A DNA stretch of 64,000 nt from contig NZ_JAFMZO010000001.1 of NCBI RefSeq assembly GCF_024436395.1, forward strand, positions 938,181 through 1,002,180, written 5' to 3'. The position numbers and the translations under genes were made by a program. Positions 61,620 to 64,000 of the stretch are shown in pieces; position 1 is the stretch's first letter, and each line of letters starts with the position of its first letter. Source of the DNA: Paradesertivirga mongoliensis (lineage in GTDB: Bacteria; Bacteroidota; Bacteroidia; Sphingobacteriales; Sphingobacteriaceae). Under the pieces are notes generated by a model. The model saw only the letters and a list, made by a program, of their open reading frames with translations, was not told where the DNA came from and did no database searches.

Positions 61620-62258
61620 CTAGTTGTTAGACCGGCTTTTATCACCACGCATTATCTGCTGGATTAATGCTCCCCATGCGAAAGGATTGGTAAGAGCGTT
61701 AGCGCCCTGCATATTCATATTCTTATTGCTCAGTGCAATATGGTTGTTTTGAAAGTTAAGGCCATTCATTTCAATCGCATCACGCGGAAGTGTTTTAGCC
61801 ATAGCCAATATTGAAGTGCGGGCTACATTCTTTTTGGCAATTTCCAGGTCATCGTCTGCAAATTTCATCGACATAAACGCTCTGTTAAAGTCGTCGAGAC
61901 TTGCCCAGGGTAATACCCGAACCATCGGAAGGTTAATGGCCTCCGCTTTCATTTTTATTATTACCGTATATCTTTTATCAGTATTTCTCGGAATCACGAG
62001 TGCTTCGCGGCGGTAACCAATAGCGCTAAATACTATAGTGTCGCCTTCGTGGGCAACAAAAGAAAAATATCCCTGGTGGTTGGCAGACACTACTTTTCGT
62101 TTATCGGTCATATTTGTTACCGAAACGTAAGGTACTACCACATTAGAGTCAACATTATATATCACGCCCGAAAACTGCACAATAGGGCGGTCCTGGCCTC
62201 TGGAAATTCCAGTAAGCGCGAAAAGAAAGATCAATATGGAAAGCAAGTGCTTCATCAA
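61620..62258 (-). CDS. Exported carboxypeptidase-regulatory-like domain protein
   Basis: 212 residues. A signal peptide is at ~1-21 (LLSILIFLFALTGISRG). The CarboxypepD_reg-like beta-sandwich spans ~28-105 (VQFSGVIYNVDSNVVVPYVSVTNMTDKRKVVSANHQGYFSFVAHEGDTIVFSAIGYRREALVIP). A helical tail follows (ASLDDFNRAFMSMKFADDDLEIAKKN) with a low-complexity N/M-rich stretch (NNHIALSNKNMNMQGANAL). The layout is like the protein at 26614-27375, though the tails differ. Function unknown; likely envelope-associated. Confidence 0.8.
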   Translation of the reverse strand: MMKHLLSILIFLFALTGISRGQDRPIVQFSGVIYNVDSNVVVPYVSVTNMTDKRKVVSANHQGYFSFVAHEGDTIVFSAIGYRREALVIPRNTDKRYTVIIKMKAEAINLPMVRVLPWASLDDFNRAFMSMKFADDDLEIAKKNVARTSILAMAKTLPRDAIEMNGLNFQNNHIALSNKNMNMQGANALTNPFAWGALIQQIMRGDKSRSNN

Positions 62259-62392
62259 TGTAAACCTAACAATAATTGTGCGAGAGTTATGTTAAAAACT
62301 GTTAAGATAAGCTTGCGGATGCCCGATAGAATGTCACATAAAAAAAGCGATACCGTTTTATAACGCGATCGCCTTTGCATTATTTTAAATAT

Positions 62393-62674
62393 TTAACTCA
62401 CCGTTTGAGGCATTACAGCATTTGGATCATCCATATCTGTAAGGTTCACAGCCTCTACACCTTCAATTTCGGGCACCGCTTTCTTAATTGCCTGTTCAAT
62501 ACCTGCCTTAAGGGTCATGATACTCATGGGGCATGAACCGCAGGCTCCAAGCAATTTAAGCTTTACTATATTTTCGGGAGTAATCTCCTCTACAGACACA
62601 TTGCCGCCATCAGCCTCTAAATAGGGGCGGATAGAATCCAGAGCACTTTCCACTTTTTGCAACAAATCCATCAT
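62393..62674 (-). CDS. NifU-like C-terminal domain protein (Fe-S scaffold or carrier)
   Basis: 93 residues. LQKVESALDSIRPYLEADGGNVSVEEI and LLGACGSCPMSIMTLKAGIEQAIKKAVPEI match the Nfu domain, with the cluster-binding CxxC at Cys45/Cys48. It holds or passes on a [4Fe-4S] cluster. It is 39 bases downstream of the Mrp ATPase, another Fe-S carrier, on the same strand, indicating a small Fe-S maturation unit. Confidence 0.92.
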   Translation of the reverse strand: MMDLLQKVESALDSIRPYLEADGGNVSVEEITPENIVKLKLLGACGSCPMSIMTLKAGIEQAIKKAVPEIEGVEAVNLTDMDDPNAVMPQTVS

Positions 62675-62713
62675 TAATCTTTTTATAAAATTACAAAAAT
62701 TTATTTTTTAAAC

Positions 62714-63784
62714 CTATTCTGCCGGCGCCTTGGCATTTACGATCGACACCTGTTGCGCTACCCTTTCTGCCAGATCTAAAAAGGCTGCCGACATAGGGTT
62801 ATGTTCATCTAAGATTACTGGACTTCCCGAGTCTCCAGCATCGCTGATGCTCTTAACCAAAGGTATTTCACCTAAAAATGCAGTGTGGTACATCTCCGCA
62901 AGCTTTCTTCCGCCGCCTTCACCAAAAATATAGTATTTGTTATCAGGAAGCTCGGCCGGCGTGAAATACGACATGTTTTCTACAATCCCCAATATAGGAA
63001 CATTAATCGCTTCCATTAAGAACATTCCAATGCCTTTTTTAGCGTCCGACAAGGCAACATTTTGCGGTGTTGTGACAATTACAGCCCCTGCAACCGGGTA
63101 GGTCTGTGTGAGTGTAATATGGATGTCCCCGGTGCCTGGAGGAAGATCGACTACCAGGTAATCAAGCTCACCCCAGTCTGCATCGTTGAATAACTGCTTA
63201 ATGGCGTTTGATGCCATTGGCCCGCGCCATGGTATTGGTTGATTAGGGTCAGTAAAAAAACCAATTGACAACAGCTTTATGCCGTATTTTTCAATAGGCT
63301 CAATTCTGGTTTTGCCTTCCGGGGTTTGAGTGGCATTAGGCCGGGCCGTTTCGAGTCCAAACATTATTGGAATGGAAGGCCCATAAATATCTGCATCTAT
63401 AAGCCCAACGCGGGCACCGCTTTTCGCAAGTCCAAGCGCCAGATTTGTCGAAACAGTAGATTTTCCCACGCCGCCCTTTCCTGATGCTACCACGATAATG
63501 TTTCGTATATTACTTAGCGGCTGATTCTTTTGAGTCGTGACCCTGGAAGTCATTTTTACATCTACTACTATCTCCTTGCTTATAAAATGACCAATAGCAT
63601 TTCGACAAGCGTTTTCAATTAAGGCCTTCAGCGGGCATGCCGGTGTTGTTAGAACCACCGAAAACGTGAGGTGATTGCCCTCGATAATAATATCTTCGAT
63701 CATGTTCAGGGTTACCAGGTCTTTCTTCAGGTCTGGCTCTTCAACATGGCTTAATGCGCTTAAAACTTGTTCTTTTGTAATCAT
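62714..63784 (-). CDS. Mrp/ApbC-type P-loop iron-sulfur carrier ATPase
   Basis: 356 residues. An N-terminal MIP18/DUF59 domain is at 1-~80 (EQVLSALSHVEEPDLKKDLVTLNMIEDIIIEGNHLTFSVVLTTPACPLKALIENAC). A ParA/MinD-like ATPase follows, with deviant Walker A GKGGVGKST at 102-110, GLIDADIYGPSIPIMFG, DYLVVDLPPGTGDIHITLTQ and ENMSYFTP. The usual C-terminal CxxC is not seen, as in some Mrp proteins. It probably transfers Fe-S clusters to apoproteins; the Nfu-type partner follows downstream. Confidence 0.93.
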   Translation of the reverse strand: MITKEQVLSALSHVEEPDLKKDLVTLNMIEDIIIEGNHLTFSVVLTTPACPLKALIENACRNAIGHFISKEIVVDVKMTSRVTTQKNQPLSNIRNIIVVASGKGGVGKSTVSTNLALGLAKSGARVGLIDADIYGPSIPIMFGLETARPNATQTPEGKTRIEPIEKYGIKLLSIGFFTDPNQPIPWRGPMASNAIKQLFNDADWGELDYLVVDLPPGTGDIHITLTQTYPVAGAVIVTTPQNVALSDAKKGIGMFLMEAINVPILGIVENMSYFTPAELPDNKYYIFGEGGGRKLAEMYHTAFLGEIPLVKSISDAGDSGSPVILDEHNPMSAAFLDLAERVAQQVSIVNAKAPAE

Positions 63785-63933
63785 TAAGGAGTTATGAGAT
63801 GCAAATTTATGAAACCTATGCCTATTATACTTGTTTGCATAATGATTTTGCAGATATTTACACTCTGGAAATAAAACTCTTCCTTAATCGTTTTTTAAGT
63901 TCTGTTTAATGAGATACAAAGGCTTGCTTATAC

Positions 63934-64000
63934 ATGCGTAACCGGATTTCCCCTAAATACATTAAGATCATTGTTATCTCTCTGTTATGCCTCCTGTTGT
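63934..64000 (+). CDS. Start of an unidentified gene (cut by window edge)
   Basis: ATG at 63934 opens a frame (RNRISPKYIKIIVISLLCLLL) that runs off the window: a basic N-terminus followed by a hydrophobic segment, as in a membrane anchor or signal sequence. It is divergent from the Mrp gene. Too little sequence for a family call. Confidence 0.5.
   Translation, partial: MRNRISPKYIKIIVISLLCLLL

Overview
The window looks like a chromosomal segment from a Bacteroidetes bacterium, most likely of the Sphingobacteriaceae (Pedobacter-like). The evidence is the gliding lipoproteins GldD and GldH, a PafA-type alkaline phosphatase, a TonB-dependent receptor, DUF3078 and carboxypeptidase-regulatory-domain proteins, the futalosine menaquinone genes mqnB/mqnD, the near absence of Shine-Dalgarno sequences, and several promoters of the TTG-N19-TAnnTTTG type. 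No phage, CRISPR array, rRNA or intact insertion sequence was seen. Most of the region is ordinary core genome; the interest lies in the RNA elements, repeats and a few odd gene structures.

Layout. 1-2.4 kb: end of pdhB, an Lrp/AsnC regulator, a very unusual 109-nt tRNA-like gene, a small membrane protein and an XRE regulator. 2.5-6 kb: a TlpA-like thioredoxin gene sits between intact comM/yifB and a 63-bp remnant of a second comM 3' end. 6-12.7 kb: MBL hydrolase and LolC/E-like permease; a mqnB-mqnD-hldD operon; divergent pterin genes (queD/PTPS, folE) and fabD. 12.7-23.7 kb: a 1233-residue NtrY-like kinase, a coiled-coil membrane protein, a GH10-like hydrolase, a glycosyltransferase paired with a GH1-RmlD fusion, and a lipoprotein. 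23.8-31 kb: ffh, DUF3078, a 107-residue HExxH membrane protein, two tandem LysM glucosaminidases with an O-methyltransferase, ruvX and holB. 31-36.8 kb: ricT-gldH, and gldD-aroE-comA behind a TPR gene. 37-43.7 kb: PPIase, xth and an M28 peptidase, then a pafA-thiE-TPK-like-GNAT cluster. 43.7-47.2 kb: repeat-rich DNA around a TPP-riboswitch-controlled TonB receptor, followed by a 21-bp minisatellite. 47.2-54.6 kb: SNF2 helicase, aat, acyltransferase, TonB-domain protein, rbfA, hflX. 54.6-57.7 kb: trpE-trpG-trpC with a complete trp attenuator, including a Trp-rich leader peptide. 57.7-64 kb: membrane protein, response regulator, msrA, M16 peptidase, def, a NifU-like protein, an Mrp ATPase and the start of one more gene.

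How genes work together. Two regulatory RNAs are readable: the trp attenuator, where ribosome stalling at Trp codons should release transcription of trpEGC, and a TPP riboswitch in front of an outer-membrane receptor. The receptor, a periplasmic phosphatase, ThiE and a TPK-fold protein lacking catalytic motifs form a plausible thiamine uptake and salvage neighbourhood. Several genes have their -7 promoter element only a few bases before the start codon, which suggests nearly leaderless mRNAs. All functions are inferred from sequence reading alone; no database search was run.
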